A stretch of 6,620 nucleotides of DNA, taken from the NCBI GenBank assembly GCA_015222255.1, contig JADFUX010000083.1, positions 1 to 6,620 of the forward strand. Direction: 5' to 3'. The translations under genes were made by a program, and so were the position numbers. The notes beneath the pieces are model-generated. The model had not been told where the DNA came from. It worked only from the letters and a program-made list of their open reading frames with translations, and did not search any database. Shown here in pieces: positions 5,519 through 6,620 of this stretch; positions within the stretch are counted from its first letter, which is position 1, and the number at the start of each line of letters is the position of its first letter. The stretch comes from Chloroflexota bacterium (lineage in GTDB: Bacteria > Chloroflexota > Dehalococcoidia > GIF9 > AB-539-J10).

Positions 5519-5659
5519 CTATTTGCACGACCCCTTCTGTCCTCCAGTCTTTGCCCCCTTACCCTTTTGCTTGGTGCTCTGCCCCCGGCCTCCTGCTGCT
5601 CTGCCCCGGCCATCTTTTGGCCCTGTCCCGACGGGTCCGGTTCCATCACCTCTTGGCAT
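5519..5659 (-). CDS. DUF5320-like small glycine/lysine-rich protein (46 aa)
   Basis: The product starts MPRGDGTGPVGTGPKDGRGR, closely matching the 'MPxGDGTGPxGxGPxTGRG' N-terminus of DUF5320-type small proteins, whose role is unknown and which in my recollection often occur near dinitrogenase-cofactor (NifX/NifB-like) genes in anaerobes. The remainder (residues 21-46) is glycine-, lysine- and glutamine-rich and ends in GSCK. It lacks the longer glycine-rich or coiled tail of many relatives, so it is short for the family. A near-perfect Shine-Dalgarno site, AGGAGG (5665-5670), sits 5 bases before the ATG and overlaps the TAG stop (5669-5671) of the upstream gene, suggesting translational coupling. 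It is the last gene of the minus-strand cluster. The start motif plus ribosome site make it a real gene; function is unknown. Confidence 0.8.
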   Translation of the reverse strand: MPRGDGTGPVGTGPKDGRGRAAGGRGQSTKQKGKGAKTGGQKGSCK

Positions 5660-5668
5660 CTTGACCTC

Positions 5669-6113
5669 CTACGAGAATAATCCCCCCAACAATCCATCGA
5701 GCTGTCTCTCGGCCCAGCTCGGGTTGGCGTCAAAGACCCTGTAGTACTCAGGGCATACTTCAGCCATGACCCTCTTCATTTCGCCCTTTATCTGCTCCTG
5801 GAAGAGTGCCGCAATTATTGGCGGTTTCTCTCCAGGGGAAAACTGCTCAAGCCAGATATGGTAAACGTCTTCTCCATTTTCCGCCATCTGTACCAGATGG
5901 TCAATGCTTACTCCTTGGCAAAACCTTTCAACATACGGTCTTATGTACTGTCCGAACATGCTACTCCAGCCCTCTCCGACAAAAGCCTCGGGTGACGGGG
6001 AATGGGACGGTACTATCGGAAGCTCCCACACAAATTATGCTGGCTATGAGAATTAATACAGCTAGCAGAGACAACTCAGGTTTCCTAAATCCTATTTTAC
6101 CACAGGCAACCAA
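5669..6113 (-). pseudogene. Secreted small protein of unknown function, split by an apparent +1 frameshift
   Basis: The 5' part is read from TTG at 6111-6113, 1 base after the XRE stop, with AGGGA (6122-6126) 8 bases upstream. It encodes a textbook Sec signal peptide: basic segment KIGFRK, hydrophobic core LSLLAVLILIASII, and likely cleavage after CVGA (residue 31). This frame stops at a TAG near 5966. The 3' part is open in another frame down to TAG 5669-5671, and its upstream in-frame stop is at 6035-6037. Removing one base from the GGGG run at 5997-6000 (CCCC on the coding strand) joins them into one protein of 147 residues. The mature part is acidic and helical-looking, with aromatic residues and two cysteines, and I do not recognise it. 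Alternatives are a sequencing error, true decay, or separate translation of the body from GTG 6031 without export. Confidence 0.7.
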
Positions 6114-6114
6114 G

Positions 6115-6339
6115 CTATTCTTCCCTAAACAGCCATGATATGGGCACTTTCAATAGCTTAGCAATAGCAGCAACCTATATATCTGAAACAGGTCTGCTTC
6201 CACTTTCGAGCTCTGATATTGCAGGTCGGTCTATTCTTATGCCTAATACCTGAAGTCCGGCCGCCAACTCCATTTGCGTAGTCCTAGATTCCTTTCGTGC
6301 CTTGAGAACACAAGAGCCCACCATATTCTTCTTTTGCAT
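6115..6339 (-). pseudogene. XRE-family HTH regulator interrupted by an in-frame TAG
   Basis: Read from ATG 6339, the frame gives a compact Cro/C1-type helix-turn-helix protein of 74 codons. Helices 2 and 3 cover TQMELAAGLQ (21-30) and DRPAISELESGSR (37-49), with an extended turn VLGIRI between them. The last part, VAAIAKLLKVPISWLF (56-71), is the standard end of the domain, so homology clearly continues past the stop. Codon 55 (6175-6177) is TAG where relatives usually have a Glu or similar residue ('xxDIEVxAIA'); GAG to TAG is a single-base change. Termination there would remove the final helices. It is the first gene of the minus-strand cluster and probably regulated itself or the secreted-protein gene that begins 1 base after its stop. 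No strong Shine-Dalgarno site precedes the ATG; ATG at codon 6 is an alternative. Confidence 0.75.
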
Positions 6340-6346
6340 AGCCTGA

Positions 6347-6352
6347 ATAGTA
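6347..6352 (-). promoter_or_regulatory. Possible -10 element of the XRE gene
   Basis: On the minus strand TACTAT ends 7 bases before the ATG at 6339, so transcription would start at or next to the start codon, as proposed for yifB. It lacks the TGn extension and a -35, so this is a weak call. Confidence 0.25.
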
Positions 6353-6620
6353 GGACAATTTCTCCTTCAAGATGTGCCCTCGCTCACATAGTTGCGTGAT
6401 GCTCCAGAATTCAATCAAAAATATCCTATTCAGCACTAGAGTACCCCCAGCTTTCGGACTTCGGCGGTGCTATCATCGTTGCAGAGGTGAGGAAAGGGGG
6501 TTGTGTTTACACAAGGTATCCGCTGTGTGGATACATCCCCAGGGCAGGCTCTTCTGGACGAATCGAGAGGTACGGGCTTACTCCCGAGAAGCAGGTTCTT
6601 GATTGACTGTAACGCACACC
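6353..6620. other. Window end without a supported gene
   Basis: I find no convincing gene here. Two short inverted repeats stand close together: GTGT-TT-ACAC (6503-6512) and GTATCC/GGATAC (6516-6521/6529-6534, 7-base loop). They could be a regulator-binding site or a small RNA hairpin. The minus strand is open from the window edge to a TAA near 6507-6509 (about 37 codons, ending ...MYPHSGYLV) and could be the tail of a gene beyond the window, but nothing in it is recognisable. Confidence 0.3.

Noticed and set aside
5511..5744. Plus-strand proline-rich 77-codon ORF and a minus-strand 72-codon ORF at 5515-5733
   Set aside because: Both overlap the DUF5320-like gene in other frames; only the frame starting MPRGDGTGP has a ribosome site and a family motif.
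6372..6602. Plus-strand 76-codon ORF at the window end
   Set aside because: No ribosome site, mixed composition without a domain, and no recognisable family.
1..6620. CRISPR array, transposon inverted repeats or toxin-antitoxin pair
   Set aside because: I found no regularly spaced repeats, no transposase and no recognisable toxin. The XRE regulator followed by a short gene recalls an antitoxin pair, but the partner has a signal peptide and no toxin motif.

Overview
The window is bacterial: bacterial-type promoters, Shine-Dalgarno sites, a tRNA with encoded CCA, and a ComM/YifB-type ATPase. Lineage cannot be fixed from sequence alone. The mix of a large iron-sulfur Old Yellow Enzyme family reductase, a likely leaderless yifB, a short DUF3096-like protein and an 'MPRGDGTGP' protein would fit an anaerobic Chloroflexota (Dehalococcoidia-like) or similar genome. 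That is a guess, not a result.

Left region (1-1104): a tRNA-Arg(TCT) gene (129-205) is the integration site of a very small mobile element. The last 48 bases of the tRNA (158-205) recur at 1057-1104 with 47/48 identity. The 899-bp unit between them carries one gene, a tyrosine recombinase with all six catalytic residues, whose only sensible start codon lies inside the tRNA T-arm. Just inside each att core, about 16-18 bp away, sit paired GTTCACAA octamers (direct on the left, inverted on the right). They look like integrase arm sites. This is the most interesting feature: an element that appears to consist only of an integrase gene and its own attachment site.

Middle region (1105-3748): 260 bp without a confident gene, then on the minus strand a complete 643-aa FMN/4Fe-4S/FAD reductase of the 2,4-dienoyl-CoA reductase/enoate reductase/trimethylamine dehydrogenase group. 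Upstream of it on the same strand is a 50-aa membrane protein (DUF3096-like). This small gene and yifB diverge from a 66-bp gap holding two extended -10 promoters.

Right region (3749-6620): yifB/comM (506 aa, plus strand), probably translated from a leaderless mRNA, followed by a possible 33-aa ORF with a strong Shine-Dalgarno site. Convergent to it is a tight minus-strand cluster: an XRE-family regulator interrupted by an in-frame TAG, a small Sec-exported protein of unknown function split by an apparent one-base frameshift, and a 46-aa DUF5320-like protein whose Shine-Dalgarno site overlaps the preceding stop codon. The first two genes are each interrupted once, so the cluster is either decaying, recoded or affected by sequence errors. 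The last 280 bases hold no gene I can support.
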